In this document: one piece after another, positions 45,198-55,130 of the stretch
Position numbering within the stretch: the stretch's first letter is position 1
How the letters are laid out: each line of letters starts with the position of its first letter
NCBI RefSeq assembly: GCF_000695255.1
Contig: NZ_JMIB01000004.1
Location: 248,001 to 312,000, forward strand
DNA: 64,000 bases
Source of the DNA: Photobacterium galatheae
GTDB taxonomy: Bacteria > Pseudomonadota > Gammaproteobacteria > Enterobacterales > Vibrionaceae
Reading direction: 5' to 3'
Program-made: the position numbers and the translations under genes
The notes under the pieces: model-generated
The model's input: the letters and a program-made list of their open reading frames with translations, nothing else
Told to the model about the DNA's origin: nothing
The model's database searches: none

Positions 45198-46415
45198 TTA
45201 ATCTTCAAGCAGGCGCTGCAGCAGTACCCCGTTGAGCATTGCCCGTTTGATCATCGAAAATGCACCAATGGTGGGCTGGGTATATAACTGGGATTCCACA
45301 ATCGGTAAGGACTGATGGAAAGTCGAAAGAGATTGCGTTTCGATACAGCGTCGGATTGCTGGGAAGACGATGTCTTTCGCGAGCGTGATATTTCCGGCCA
45401 CAACAATCTTTTGCGGGTTAAACAGGTTGATCGTCATCGCCAGGGCTTTGCCTAACTGGTAACCCACTTTCACTAAGGCTTGTGTGGCCAGTTCATCGCC
45501 CTGATTTGCCGCTTCACAAATCGCAGGCATGGTCACATCTTCCAGCTTTTGCAAGCTGCTTGGATAGCCTTGATCAAGCAGCGCTTTAACGTGACGAATA
45601 ATCGCAGGGTCGGCAGCGACGGTTTCCAGGCATCCGAAATTGCCGCATTGGCACTTATCTCCCAGTGGATCAATTTGAATATGGCCAATTTCGCCCACAT
45701 TCCGGTTATAACCCAGGAATACCTGGCCATTGACGATGATCCCAGCGCCTGTTCCACGGTGAACACTGACAAGAATTGAGTCTCTGCAATCCTGACTTGC
45801 GCCAAAGTAGTGTTCGGCCAGCGCCAAACCCCGGATATCATTCCCGACAAAACACGACACACCATATTTGTCTGTAATGATATCGGCCAGCGCCAGGGGA
45901 GACTCAATTGTAATATTCGGCATGTACTCGACAATCCCTTTTTCCGGATCGATGAGCCCCGGGAGGGTAATGCCAAATGCGATGAGTTCTTTGAGGATGG
46001 ACTGATTTGCGCCGATGAATTGGCGGATATGCTCCAAGAGTCCATCAATGAGTTCTTGCTGATTTGAGTAAGGAAAGTGATGTGCCGTACCGGCCAGACT
46101 TTTACCGCTTAAATCGTAAAGGGTCATTTCGATATAATCGCGACCCAGCCGGACTGCAATGGAGTGAAAAGGCGCTGACTCTGTGGTGAGTGAAATTGCG
46201 CGGCGTCCCCCGGTTGAAGCCTGCTGCGCGACCTCTTTAATGAGGCCGCGTTCAAGCAATTGGCGGGTAATCTTTGTCACACTGGCTGGCGCTAATTGAC
46301 TGACGTCTGCCACTTGGATTCGAGATATAGGGCCTTGCAAGTCAATGAGCCGGTAAACAGCTGCACTATTTAGCTGTTTTACCAGGTCGACATTACCGAT
46401 TTGTCCGCCAGTCAT
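45198..46415 (-). CDS. nagC: N-acetylglucosamine repressor NagC (ROK family)
   Basis: A 405-residue ROK regulator. The N-terminal winged helix has QGPISRIQVADVSQLAPASVTKITRQLLERGLI in two helices. The sugar-binding ROK domain shows GTGAGIIVNGQVFLG, ExGHI in NVGEIGHIQIDP and the zinc site CQCGNFGCLET. GlcNAc-6-phosphate releases it from operators of the nag and chitin genes. It starts two bases after nagA, so it is part of nagBAC and probably feedback-controls itself. Palindromic candidate operators are in the nagB-nagE gap. Confidence 0.93.
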   Translation of the reverse strand: MTGGQIGNVDLVKQLNSAAVYRLIDLQGPISRIQVADVSQLAPASVTKITRQLLERGLIKEVAQQASTGGRRAISLTTESAPFHSIAVRLGRDYIEMTLYDLSGKSLAGTAHHFPYSNQQELIDGLLEHIRQFIGANQSILKELIAFGITLPGLIDPEKGIVEYMPNITIESPLALADIITDKYGVSCFVGNDIRGLALAEHYFGASQDCRDSILVSVHRGTGAGIIVNGQVFLGYNRNVGEIGHIQIDPLGDKCQCGNFGCLETVAADPAIIRHVKALLDQGYPSSLQKLEDVTMPAICEAANQGDELATQALVKVGYQLGKALAMTINLFNPQKIVVAGNITLAKDIVFPAIRRCIETQSLSTFHQSLPIVESQLYTQPTIGAFSMIKRAMLNGVLLQRLLED

Positions 46416-46417
46416 AG

Positions 46418-47554
46418 TTAAGTTTGCTCGTATTTTCCGTTAACCACTGTCGCCCTGACACGGAAATCACGATCAAAAATAGCCAGGTTAGCCACCATGC
46501 CTTTTTTGACAGCCCCCAGTTTCTTGTCCACACCAATGGCACGGGCAGGGTAAAGGGTAGCCATACGAATCGCTTCGTCCAGGGCGATACCTACATGTTC
46601 AACACTGTTCTGAACGGCTTCAATCATCGTCAGTGCTGAACCGCCAAGTGTGCCGTTTTCATCAACACACTTACCATTTCGGTAATATACTTTCTTACCA
46701 ACAAAAATAAAGTGATCTATGTCTGCTCCTGCTGGCGCTGTCGCATCCGTCACAAGAATCAGCTTTTCCCTTTTAATTCTGTGAGCTATACGAATATTGG
46801 CATAGTCAACGTGGAAGCCATCAGCAATGATGCCTGTGTATACCTCAGGCGTATCGTAAATGGCGCCTACCATTCCCGGCTCACGACCGGCAATGGGAGT
46901 CATTGCATTGAACAAGTGGGTGCTAAAGGTGATACCAGCGGCAAAACCTTTGCGAGCTTCTACGTAGGTGGCGTTCGTATGGCCTGCTGAAACCACAATA
47001 CCGGCATGAGCCAGTTTCTCGATATGTGTCTCGGGTGTTTGTTCAGGTGCCAGGGTCACTTTGGTGATGATGTCTGCGTTTTCACACAGGAAATCAATCA
47101 TGTCATCATCTGACCTGCGGATGTGCTCCACACTGTGGATGCCTTTTTTCATCACGTTCAGATAGGGCCCTTCAAGGTGAAGGCCTAATGAATGATTTTG
47201 ATAGCTTTCTTCATATTCACGGGCAGCAAAAACAGCAGCTCTCATGTCTTCATCAGATGAGGTGATCAGTGTCGGAAGGAAGCTGGTGCAACCTGATTGG
47301 AGGTTGGCTTTGTGCATGGTGTGGATGGTCTCTGCTGTGATTTCATCGTTGAACATCACACCACCACAGCCATTCAACTGAAGATCAATAAAGCCAGGAG
47401 ACAGATTTGCTCCATCCAGATCCTGGACAGTAATATCAGCAGGTAGCTTTGCCTCAGGGCATACAGCGTGAATGTTCACTCCGTCAATAATAACAGCGTG
47501 GTTATCCAGCACATCGCTCCCGGTAAAAATGCGGCAGTTGGTCAGCGCGTACAT
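46418..47554 (-). CDS. nagA: N-acetylglucosamine-6-phosphate deacetylase
   Basis: A 378-residue amidohydrolase. N-terminal [12 protein letters not shown] as in E. coli Nag[18 protein letters not shown], metal/substrate residues in [29 protein letters not shown], and catalytic Asp in [10 protein letters not shown]. Start at ATG 47554, since AGGA is seven bases away; the ATG at 47560 is too close. Produces glucosamine-6-phosphate for NagB. Middle gene of nagBAC. Confidence 0.94.
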   Translation of the reverse strand: MYALTNCRIFTGSDVLDNHAVIIDGVNIHAVCPEAKLPADITVQDLDGANLSPGFIDLQLNGCGGVMFNDEITAETIHTMHKANLQSGCTSFLPTLITSSDEDMRAAVFAAREYEESYQNHSLGLHLEGPYLNVMKKGIHSVEHIRRSDDDMIDFLCENADIITKVTLAPEQTPETHIEKLAHAGIVVSAGHTNATYVEARKGFAAGITFSTHLFNAMTPIAGREPGMVGAIYDTPEVYTGIIADGFHVDYANIRIAHRIKREKLILVTDATAPAGADIDHFIFVGKKVYYRNGKCVDENGTLGGSALTMIEAVQNSVEHVGIALDEAIRMATLYPARAIGVDKKLGAVKKGMVANLAIFDRDFRVRATVVNGKYEQT

Positions 47555-47570
47555 GAACATTTCCTATTGA

Positions 47571-48371
47571 TTAAAGGTGTTTGATATTTTCAGCTTCGAG
47601 TTCCTGAAAATAGCGGACTGTTTTGACTTTCAGCTCCTGCGTTGCAGGCTCGTCACAGACAATCAGTGACTTCGGATGTAATTGCAGGGCTGAGACCGTC
47701 CAGAGGTGGTTCACACAGCCTTCAACAGCAGCTTCAAGTGCCAGGGCTTTGTTGTGGCCAGTGACCAGAATCATGATCTCTTCAGCATCCAGCAGTGTGC
47801 CCACGCCAATGGTCAAGGCGTATTTAGGAACTTGCGTCATATCCCCATCAAAGAAACGAGAGTTTGCGATACGCGTGTCTTCGGTCAGGGTCTTAATTCG
47901 GGTGCGTGATGCCAGCGAAGAGGCGGGTTCATTGAAAGCGATATGGCCATCATTACCAACACCCCCCATGAACAGATGGATTTTTCCGTAAGATTTAATC
48001 TTCTCTTCATAACGCTTGCACTCTGCTGCGTGATCATCTGTATTGCCGTTCAGCAGATTAATATTTTCTTCTTGAATATCAATGTGATTGAAGAAGTTGT
48101 TATACATGAAACTGCGGTAAGATTCAGGATGATCTGAAGGCAGACCGACGTATTCATCCATGTTAAATGTGACCACATGCTTAAAACTTACTTCACCTGC
48201 ATTATAAAGCTCAATCAGGCGCTTGTAAGTTGCCAGAGGCGTACCGCCGGTAGGTAGGCCAAGTACGAAAGGACGATCAGCGGTTGGTTTAAATTTGTTA
48301 ATACGATCAACAATATAACGTGCTGACCACAAACCAACTTCTCGTGCATTGTTCAGTGGGATAAGTCTCAC
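47571..48371 (-). CDS. nagB: Glucosamine-6-phosphate deaminase
   Basis: A 266-residue enzyme that converts GlcN-6-P to fructose-6-P and ammonia. Motifs [25 protein letters not shown] (catalytic Asp) and [18 protein letters not shown] (catalytic Asp/His/Glu). Same length as E. coli NagB. First gene of nagBAC, divergent from nagE, with CRP and putative NagC sites in between. Confidence 0.96.
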   Translation of the reverse strand: MRLIPLNNAREVGLWSARYIVDRINKFKPTADRPFVLGLPTGGTPLATYKRLIELYNAGEVSFKHVVTFNMDEYVGLPSDHPESYRSFMYNNFFNHIDIQEENINLLNGNTDDHAAECKRYEEKIKSYGKIHLFMGGVGNDGHIAFNEPASSLASRTRIKTLTEDTRIANSRFFDGDMTQVPKYALTIGVGTLLDAEEIMILVTGHNKALALEAAVEGCVNHLWTVSALQLHPKSLIVCDEPATQELKVKTVRYFQELEAENIKHL

Positions 48372-48439
48372 GGTAACACCTCGTTGCGTTAAAAGAATAC
48401 TTGAGAATTTTAGCTTTATATCTGATTTTTTTCGAATGG

Positions 48440-48587
48440 TAAAATAAGTTTTATGACCGAGCTAGCAAAATCGGGTAAACACTGCAAGTGCTGGTGATTA
48501 GGATCACAAATGATAACGTTTTAATTTGCGGGGCGAAATTAAAGGCATAAACTGCAACTAACTTAATCGGGTAACTAAAATAAGTTA
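48440..48587. promoter_or_regulatory. Candidate NagC operators and CRP site between nagB and nagE
   Basis: Two related AT-rich palindromes share AAAATAAGTT: TAAAATAAGTTTTA (48440-48453) and TAACTAAAATAAGTTA (48572-48587). The decamer AATCGGGTAA occurs twice, at 48469 and 48565. Between them GTGA, TTAGGA, TCAC (48494-48507) is a good CRP site. Paired operators flanking a CRP site would fit the NagC loop known from E. coli nagE-B; which of the repeats NagC binds is uncertain. Confidence 0.5.
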
Positions 48588-48626
48588 TCTAAACCGCATC
48601 TAAGAAAACCATAGGGGGAACTAAGG

Positions 48627-50117
48627 GTGAATATTCTTGGATACTTTCAAAAAGTAGGTAAGGCGTTGATGGTGCCAGTCGCCACGCTGCCTGCCGCCGC
48701 AATACTCATGGGTATCGGTTACTGGATTGATCCAAATGGCTGGGGGGCAAACAGTGCTCTCGCAGCTTTTTTGATCAAAGCTGGTGGGGCAATTATTGAA
48801 AATATGTCAGTGCTGTTTGCTGTTGGTGTGGCTTACGGTATGTCGAAAGATAAAGATGGTGCAGCGGCATTGTCAGGCTTCGTTGGCTACCTTGTTGTCA
48901 CCACTCTTTGTTCTCCAGCGGCCGTTGCTCAAATTCAGGGCATTGACCCAAGCGCAGTTCCTGCGGCATTTGGCAAAATTCAAAATCAGTTCGTTGGTAT
49001 CTTAGTCGGTATCGTTTCTGCTGAATTGTACAACCGTTATTCAGGTGTTGAGCTGCACAAAGCACTGGCTTTCTTCAGTGGTAAGCGTCTGGTTCCGATT
49101 CTGACTTCTGTTGCTGGTATCTTCCTGGCATTCATTCTGATGTACGTATGGCCGCATGTTTATGGTGGTCTGGTTCACTTCGGTGAAGGTATTCAGGGGC
49201 TGGGTGATGTTGGCGCGGGTATCTATGCATTCTTCAACCGCTTGCTGATCCCTGTTGGTCTGCACCATGCGTTGAACTCAGTCTTCTGGTTCGATGTTGC
49301 TGGTATCAATGACCTGCCTAACTTCCTGGGTGGCGCGAAGTCTATCGCTGATGGTGTGGCGGTTCCGGGGCAAACCGGTATTTACATGGGCGGTTTCTTC
49401 CCAATTATGATGTTCGGCCTGCCTGGTGCAGCTCTTGCGATGTACCACACAGCGAAGCCTGAAAACAAAGAGAAAGTCGCTTCTATCATGATTGCAGCTG
49501 CTTTCGCATCTTTCTTCACTGGTGTGACTGAGCCGCTGGAATTTGCTTTCATGTTCCTGGCGCCTGCGCTGTACGTTGTTCACGCAGTCCTGACTGGTAT
49601 CTCCGTTTATATTGCAGCAAGCATGCAGTGGATTTCAGGCTTCGGTTTCTCTGCAGGTATGGTCGATATGGTTCTGCAATCTAAAAACCCGCTGGCGACA
49701 CAGTGGTATATGCTGATTGTTCAGGGTCTGGTCTTCTTCGCGCTTTACTATGCAATCTTCCGCTTCGCTATCGTGAAGTTCAACCTGAAGACGCCAGGCC
49801 GTGAAGATGCTGATTCTGATGAAGTGCTTGGTGCAGGTTCACAAGAAACCGGTGAGCTGGCGAAACAGTACCTGAAAGCGTTGGGTGGTCACGGTAACCT
49901 GGAAAATATCGATGCCTGTATCACCCGTCTGCGTCTGACGCTGAAAGACAGCAGCCTGGCTGACGAGAAGACACTGAAAGCACTGGGTGCAATGGGTGTT
50001 GTGAAACTGGGTTCAAATAATCTGCAGGTTATTCTTGGTCCTCTGGCTGAAATTGTCGCTGGTGAGATGAAGAAAATTCCGGCATCAGAAGACCTGTCTG
50101 CGGTAAAACTGCCTTAA
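48627..50117 (+). CDS. nagE: PTS N-acetylglucosamine transporter, EIICB
   Basis: A 496-residue permease. EIIC domain (~1-375) with about ten membrane segments and GVTEPLEFAFMFLAPALY, the glucose/GlcNAc family signature. EIIB domain (~415-496) with the phospho-acceptor Cys in NIDACITRLRL. E. coli NagE carries an extra EIIA domain (648 residues); it is absent here, so phosphate must come from a separate EIIA-Glc. Start GTG 48627 behind AGGGGGA. Divergent from nagBAC and likely repressed by NagC, activated by CRP. Confidence 0.94.
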   Translation: MNILGYFQKVGKALMVPVATLPAAAILMGIGYWIDPNGWGANSALAAFLIKAGGAIIENMSVLFAVGVAYGMSKDKDGAAALSGFVGYLVVTTLCSPAAVAQIQGIDPSAVPAAFGKIQNQFVGILVGIVSAELYNRYSGVELHKALAFFSGKRLVPILTSVAGIFLAFILMYVWPHVYGGLVHFGEGIQGLGDVGAGIYAFFNRLLIPVGLHHALNSVFWFDVAGINDLPNFLGGAKSIADGVAVPGQTGIYMGGFFPIMMFGLPGAALAMYHTAKPENKEKVASIMIAAAFASFFTGVTEPLEFAFMFLAPALYVVHAVLTGISVYIAASMQWISGFGFSAGMVDMVLQSKNPLATQWYMLIVQGLVFFALYYAIFRFAIVKFNLKTPGREDADSDEVLGAGSQETGELAKQYLKALGGHGNLENIDACITRLRLTLKDSSLADEKTLKALGAMGVVKLGSNNLQVILGPLAEIVAGEMKKIPASEDLSAVKLP

Positions 50118-50153
50118 CAGACGGCTCATCTGAGCAAAAAACAAGTGAAAAGT

Positions 50154-50184
50154 GAGGCCGGCCCAAATGGGCCGGTTTTTTTTC
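50154..50184 (+). terminator. Terminator of nagE
   Basis: CCGGCCC, AAAT, GGGCCGG followed by TTTTTTTT. Confidence 0.92.
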
Positions 50185-50284
50185 ACTCTGATCATGAATC
50201 AATGCATACTAATTGTTGAGTCATGGCCTGTATTTGTGGATCATTACAGGTTTGAAGATCCTGTTCGCACACGAGGTGTTATTG

Positions 50285-51946
50285 ATGAGTGAATCTGAAG
50301 CTCGTCCAAGCAATTTTATCCGTCAAATTATTGATGCGGATTTAGCCAGTGGTAAGCACACCAGCGTCCACACACGTTTTCCGCCTGAACCGAATGGTTA
50401 TTTGCACATCGGTCACGCGAAGTCTATTTGTCTGAACTTTGGTATCGCTCAGGATTACCAAGGACAATGTAACCTGCGTTTTGATGATACGAACCCGGAA
50501 AAAGAAGACATCGAATACGTAGAGTCAATCAAGAAAGACGTAAACTGGCTGGGCTTTGAGTGGAGCGGTGAGATTTGCTACTCATCTAACTACTTTGATC
50601 AGCTCTATGCGTACGCTCTGGAGCTGATTCAGAAAGGACTGGCTTACGTTGATGAACTGACGCCTGAGCAGATGCGTGAATATCGCGGTACGCTGACTGA
50701 GCCGGGTAAAGCAAGCCCTTACCGTGATCGTCCGGTTGAAGAAAACCTGGCACTGTTTGATCAAATGAAGAACGGCGAAGTCGAAGAAGGCAAGATGTCT
50801 CTTCGCGCGAAGATCGACATGGCGTCGCCATTTATGGTCATGCGCGATCCTGTGCTGTACCGTGTTCGTTTTGCAACGCATCATCAAACGGGTGACAAGT
50901 GGTGCATTTACCCAATGTACGATTTCACGCACTGTATCTCTGATGCGCTGGAAAATATTACGCACTCATTGTGTACGCTGGAATTCCAGGATAACCGTCG
51001 TTTGTATGACTGGGTGTTGGATAACATCACCATTGAAAGTCGCCCGCGTCAGTATGAATTCAGCCGTCTGAATCTTGAATATACGGTGATGTCTAAGCGT
51101 AAGCTGAACCAGTTGGTCACAGAGAATCTGGTTTCTGGCTGGGATGATCCGCGTATGCCAACCATCTCAGGCTTACGTCGCCGTGGCTTCACATCAGCTT
51201 CGATTCGTGAGTTCTGTAAGCGTATTGGTGTAACGAAGCAGGAAAACACCATTGAAATGGGCTCTCTGGAATCCTGTATTCGGGATGATCTGAACGAAAA
51301 TGCACCGCGCGCGATGGCTGTTTTGGATCCAGTGAAAATTGTCATTGAAAACTTCGGTGACACGGAAATTCTGAAAGTCGGGAATCACCCGAATAACCCA
51401 GAGATGGGTGAGCGTTACGTGCCATTCAGTCGTGAATTGTATATCGAACGTGAGGACTTCCGTGAGGAAGCCAACAAGAAGTACAAGCGACTGGTACTGG
51501 GTAAAGAAGTTCGTCTGCGTGGCGCTTATGTGATTAAGGCCGAGCGTGTTGAAAAAGATGCGGAAGACAATATCACGACAATCTTCTGTACTTATGATCC
51601 TGCGACGCTGGGTAAAAACCCTGAAGATGGTCGCAAGGTGAAAGGTGTGATTCACTGGGTTTCTGCTGAACAGGCTGTGCCAGCTGAAATTCGTTTGTAC
51701 GATCGTTTGTTCAACGTGCCAAATCCAGGTGCTGCTGACGATTTTGCTGCGACGATTAATCCGGAGTCACTGGTTGTGATGCAAGGCTATGTTGAGCCAA
51801 GTCTGGTCAATGCTGAGCCTGAATGTGCTTTCCAGTTTGAGCGTATGGGTTATTTCTGCGCAGATAATAAAGACTCTTCTGCAGAGCATCTGGTGTTCAA
51901 CCGTACTGTGGGTCTGCGTGATTCGTGGGCGAAAATTGCGGATTGA
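50285..51946 (+). CDS. glnS: Glutaminyl-tRNA synthetase
   Basis: A 553-residue class I synthetase. HIGH motif in [18 protein letters not shown], the [14 protein letters not shown] segment, KMSKS-type loop [11 protein letters not shown], and two C-terminal anticodon-binding beta-barrels. Start ATG 50285 ([16 protein letters not shown]) with GAGGTG upstream; the open frame continues 72 bases back. Between nagE and fur, as in related genomes. Confidence 0.96.
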   Translation: MSESEARPSNFIRQIIDADLASGKHTSVHTRFPPEPNGYLHIGHAKSICLNFGIAQDYQGQCNLRFDDTNPEKEDIEYVESIKKDVNWLGFEWSGEICYSSNYFDQLYAYALELIQKGLAYVDELTPEQMREYRGTLTEPGKASPYRDRPVEENLALFDQMKNGEVEEGKMSLRAKIDMASPFMVMRDPVLYRVRFATHHQTGDKWCIYPMYDFTHCISDALENITHSLCTLEFQDNRRLYDWVLDNITIESRPRQYEFSRLNLEYTVMSKRKLNQLVTENLVSGWDDPRMPTISGLRRRGFTSASIREFCKRIGVTKQENTIEMGSLESCIRDDLNENAPRAMAVLDPVKIVIENFGDTEILKVGNHPNNPEMGERYVPFSRELYIEREDFREEANKKYKRLVLGKEVRLRGAYVIKAERVEKDAEDNITTIFCTYDPATLGKNPEDGRKVKGVIHWVSAEQAVPAEIRLYDRLFNVPNPGAADDFAATINPESLVVMQGYVEPSLVNAEPECAFQFERMGYFCADNKDSSAEHLVFNRTVGLRDSWAKIAD

Positions 51947-51987
51947 TGCATTTCAGGCTGGCTCTGTCAGCCTGAATTTGCGTGTAA

Positions 51988-52018
51988 TAAAAAACCAGCC
52001 TTCAAGGCTGGTTTTTTT
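51988..52018. terminator. Bidirectional terminator between glnS and fur
   Basis: AAAAAACCAGCC, TTCA, (A)GGCTGGTTTTTTT between convergent genes, with A/T runs on both sides. Confidence 0.92.
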
Positions 52019-52035
52019 AATTGGTGCTGAGACGG

Positions 52036-52485
52036 TTACTTCTTCTCGTTGTGAAGACTTTCATCTTTGTTGCAATCACCCGCAGTGCAATGACCATACA
52101 GATATAAACTGTGGTTTGTCAGGCGAATATTGTAGCTTTCAGCAATCTGCTTTTGTCGTTCTTCGATGAGATCATCAGAAAATTCAATGACTTTTCCACA
52201 GTCCAGGCATACAAGGTGATCATGGTGATGTTGGGTCGACAGTTCAAAAACTGACTTGCCGCCTTCAAAGTGGTGCCGAGTGACAATGCCTGCATCATCA
52301 AACTGGTTCAGTACGCGGTAAACAGTGGCCAGGCCAATCTCTTCACCAATATCGATCAACTTCTTGTACAAATCTTCAGCACTGATGTGTTGACATTCAG
52401 GATTCTGAAGTACTTCCAAAATTTTCAGGCGCGGAAGTGTGACTTTGAGTCCTGCTTGTTTAAGTGCTTGGTTGTTATCTGACAT
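52036..52485 (-). CDS. fur: Ferric uptake regulator Fur
   Basis: A 149-residue iron-responsive repressor. DNA-binding domain (~1-80) with PRLKILEVLQ and GEEIGLATVYRVLNQFDDAGIV. Metal/dimer domain with STQHHHDHLVCLDCGKVIEF and the second Cys pair CTAGDC. Represses siderophore and iron-uptake genes, plausibly including the FecB-like gene at the left edge. ATG 52485 with AAGGAAA upstream. An upstream mini-frame and a stem-loop lie in its leader. Confidence 0.96.
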   Translation of the reverse strand: MSDNNQALKQAGLKVTLPRLKILEVLQNPECQHISAEDLYKKLIDIGEEIGLATVYRVLNQFDDAGIVTRHHFEGGKSVFELSTQHHHDHLVCLDCGKVIEFSDDLIEERQKQIAESYNIRLTNHSLYLYGHCTAGDCNKDESLHNEKK

Positions 52486-52500
52486 TCGAGTTTCCTTTGG

Positions 52501-52545
52501 CTAGCCGTAACATTGAAAATGGAGGGTTACGGTAGTCTTTCGCAT
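52501..52545 (-). CDS. Possible 14-residue leader peptide upstream of fur
   Basis: ATG 52545 to TAG 52501 encodes MRKTTVTLHFQCYG and ends 15 bases before the fur start. The frame contains a perfect inverted repeat (CCGTAAC 52505-52511, GTTACGG 52526-52532) that would fold next to the fur ribosome site. E. coli fur is translated with the help of an upstream frame (uof), so a similar control is conceivable. No good ribosome site precedes it; may be chance. Confidence 0.25.
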   Translation of the reverse strand: MRKTTVTLHFQCYG

Positions 52546-52688
52546 ATCTGTTCATTATAAGTGACGACAGCACAACAATAAACCTTAATGCCGAATGGGT
52601 CTAGGAAACTTGTGACTTTTATTCGCTTGATATAAATGTTAAAAAAGTGATCTATACTCATCGTACCAGATCATAAGGAAGTGAACGT

Positions 52689-53204
52689 GTGAATCGATTC
52701 TACAAGCCGGGCATTGTGAAATTTGCCCTGAATATTTGGCCACCTTTCTGGGGGGCAGGCATCCGCATCCGCCATATCAGTGAGGACTTTCGGCATGTAG
52801 AGATTTGCCTCAAGCTTCGCTGGTGGAATAAAAATGCAAACCGAACACAGTATGGCGGAAGTATCTTCTCGCTGACCGATCCTGTTTATGCATTGATGCT
52901 TATGGGAATTCTCGGAAAAGAATACTATGTCTGGGATAAGCAGGCAGAAGTGAATTTTCTGAAACCGGGCCAGACAGATTTAACGGCTGTGTTTACCATT
53001 TCAGATCAGTATGTCGATGAAATCAGACGTTCGACGGCGTCTGGTGAAAAGTTTTTCCCTGAGTTTATTGTGCATGTCATGGATGCCAAAGAGGAGGTCG
53101 TAGCTCAGGTGAAGCGGGTACTTTACGTAAGAAAAAAACCGCAATATCGGGGAGATGAGTCCGAAACGGCACAGGATAGAAATGAGACTCTGGTGAACGA
53201 ATAA
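52689..53204 (+). CDS. DUF4442 hot-dog-fold protein (thioesterase-like)
   Basis: A 171-residue soluble protein. Segments FALNIWPPFWGAGIRIRHI, NANRTQYGGSIFSLTDPVYALML and VNFLKPGQTDLTAVFTI fit the DUF4442 family, which shares the hot-dog fold of acyl-CoA thioesterases. The Asn and Asp in the central helix are the likely active-site residues. Substrate unknown. GTG 52689 with AAGGAAG upstream. Divergent from fur, ends at a shared terminator with fldA. Confidence 0.78.
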   Translation: MNRFYKPGIVKFALNIWPPFWGAGIRIRHISEDFRHVEICLKLRWWNKNANRTQYGGSIFSLTDPVYALMLMGILGKEYYVWDKQAEVNFLKPGQTDLTAVFTISDQYVDEIRRSTASGEKFFPEFIVHVMDAKEEVVAQVKRVLYVRKKPQYRGDESETAQDRNETLVNE

Positions 53205-53233
53205 TAAAAAACGCGCATCAGCGCGTTTTTTGA
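53205..53233. terminator. Bidirectional terminator between DUF4442 gene and fldA
   Basis: AAAAAACGCGC, ATCA, GCGCGTTTTTT between convergent genes. Confidence 0.92.
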
Positions 53234-53251
53234 ATTTGACGAATGTGTTGT

Positions 53252-53779
53252 TTAGTCAGCAAGTTCTGCCAGACACATTTCTTCGTAGATTTGTTTCACC
53301 CACTTTTCAACACGCTCATCCGTTAGTTCGGGCTGACGATCTTCATCAATACACAGACCGACGAAGTGACTGTCGTCGACCAAGGCTTTTGAAGCTTCAA
53401 ATTCATAGCCTTCAGTTGGGAAATGACCCACAATCACGGCACCACGTCCTTCCACGATGTCACGAACTGTACCCATCGCATCACAGAAGTACTCGGCGTA
53501 ATCTTCCTGATCACCACAGCCAAAAATTGCGACCAGTTTATTTTCGAAATCAATGCCTTCCAGCTCAGGGAAGAAGTCATCCCAGTCGCATTGTGCTTCA
53601 CCGTAGTACCAGGTCGGGATGCCTAGCAGCAGCAGGTCGAAGTTTTCAATATCTTCTTTGCTGCTCTTAGCAATGTCTTTGACTTCAACCAGGTTTTTAC
53701 CCAGCTGTTTTTGGATCATTTTAGCGACGGCTTCAGTGTTACCTGTGTCGCTACCAAAGAAGAGTCCTACACTCGCCAT
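53252..53779 (-). CDS. fldA: Flavodoxin FldA
   Basis: A 175-residue long-chain flavodoxin, an electron carrier for methionine synthase, biotin synthase and IspG/H-type enzymes. FMN phosphate loop GLFFGSDTGNTEAVA, then LLLGIPTWYYGEAQCDWDDFF with the flavin-stacking Trp and Tyr, and AIFGCGDQEDYAEYFCDA. Linked to fur, as in E. coli. ATG 53779, AGAGA upstream. Confidence 0.96.
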   Translation of the reverse strand: MASVGLFFGSDTGNTEAVAKMIQKQLGKNLVEVKDIAKSSKEDIENFDLLLLGIPTWYYGEAQCDWDDFFPELEGIDFENKLVAIFGCGDQEDYAEYFCDAMGTVRDIVEGRGAVIVGHFPTEGYEFEASKALVDDSHFVGLCIDEDRQPELTDERVEKWVKQIYEEMCLAELAD

Positions 53780-53982
53780 AGTAGAGATTACCCGTGTTTA
53801 AGTTGTTGGCCGCCAGCTATGGCTAACGGCATCAGAAAATGAACAGGCTGTCGGTCACTGTGGTGTTTATTACGCGCCTGAATTGATTCGTTGCAGCGAT
53901 AGTGGCGTCGATTTTTGATGAACCAGAGTGATGACACTTTCATGTTTCGCTTTAGCTGAAGAAAGCAAGAAACGTTCGGTAT

Positions 53983-54204
53983 TTAACCGATGCCGACGCC
54001 TTCCATCGTGAATTGAATCACACCTTTAGATATGAATCCGAAGCACCCTAAAAACAAGACCAGCCAGACGATTTTACGACCAAACGGAGGCACGTTGCCT
54101 TGCTTGAGGACATCTTTGATTGCCATACCAATGAAAAAGAAGATAGCAGCGAACAATAAATCCAGTCCAACTGATTCCAGCAGGTCCATGTGCTCGTATA
54201 ACAT
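53983..54204 (-). CDS. DUF2788 small membrane protein
   Basis: A 73-residue protein with two membrane segments (VGLDLLFAAIFFFIGMAI and IVWLVLFLGCFGFISKGVI) separated by KDVLKQGNVPPFGRK, the hallmark of DUF2788. Function unknown; always seen next to fldA/ybfF-type genes in vibrios as far as I know. ATG 54204 chosen because AGGAG is six bases upstream; the frame is open 24 bases more. Confidence 0.82.
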   Translation of the reverse strand: MLYEHMDLLESVGLDLLFAAIFFFIGMAIKDVLKQGNVPPFGRKIVWLVLFLGCFGFISKGVIQFTMEGVGIG

Positions 54205-54270
54205 CTGTTTCTCCTTCGCAAGTATCAATCTTGCATCCGGCGCGCACTATAGCATAGTGTGCTGGGCGTG

Positions 54271-55041
54271 TTAATTCTTAAGGCCTTGTAAAAAGCTCAG
54301 AATGATACGGTTCACGGTTTCTGGTTTTTCTGCATGCAGCCAGTGGCCAGTATTGGCAACCATGTGGGCTTTGGCATTCGGAAACTGACACGTAATGGCT
54401 TCTCTGTGTTCAGTCTGAATGTATTCGGAGTTTTGCCCTTTGATAAACAGCGTCGGGCCTGGAAATGGAGAAACGGGTTCCCAGCCCATGATGGTGCTGT
54501 AATTGGCAATCAGTGCGTCGACATGAAAGCGCCATTGGAAGCCTGTCTCCGTTTTATAAAGTGATTTGAGCAGGAACTGACGAACACCAGCTTCCTCAAC
54601 ATGCAGAGAAAGATAGTGTTCAGCATCTTTGCGGCTGGTCACAGTATGATGGTTGACGGCTTGCAGTCCGGCGAAGACATTTTCGTGGCGATGGACATGG
54701 TAAGCAACAGGCGCCATATCGAGAACAATCAGACTACTGAGGCGATGGGCTGCCAGTGTTGTCATGGCCATGGCGACTTTTCCGCCCATGGAATGGCCGA
54801 TCACTGTGAAATTTTCAATATCCAGTTGGTTCAGCAGGTCAATAATATCTTGCGCCATTTCTGGGTAAGTAAAGTGCTCACTATGAGGGGAGCGACCATG
54901 GTTACGCAGATCAACACTGATAACCTGATAGGTGTCTTTCAGTGTTCGGGCCAGAATGCCAAGATTATCAGCGCTGCCAAAAAGACCATGGATGAGCACG
55001 ACAGTCTGGCCTTGCCCCTGAATTTGATAATGAAGATTCAC
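54271..55041 (-). CDS. ybfF: Alpha/beta-hydrolase, YbfF-like esterase
   Basis: A 256-residue alpha/beta-hydrolase. Oxyanion motif LIHGLFGSADNLG, nucleophile elbow GHSMGGKVAM (Ser ~95), acid in the TLFIKGQNSEYI region and catalytic His in NTGHWLHAEKPE near the C-terminus. E. coli YbfF hydrolyses acyl-CoA and short esters; the natural substrate is unclear. Divergent from seqA, as in E. coli. Confidence 0.9.
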   Translation of the reverse strand: MNLHYQIQGQGQTVVLIHGLFGSADNLGILARTLKDTYQVISVDLRNHGRSPHSEHFTYPEMAQDIIDLLNQLDIENFTVIGHSMGGKVAMAMTTLAAHRLSSLIVLDMAPVAYHVHRHENVFAGLQAVNHHTVTSRKDAEHYLSLHVEEAGVRQFLLKSLYKTETGFQWRFHVDALIANYSTIMGWEPVSPFPGPTLFIKGQNSEYIQTEHREAITCQFPNAKAHMVANTGHWLHAEKPETVNRIILSFLQGLKN

Positions 55042-55130
55042 AGACTATTTCTCTTGTAGTTAACGCTTTGGCGTAGAGTATACCTTCGCTTCACGTTATA
55101 ATCTCCCGGTGATTTTTTAACGGAACGATA

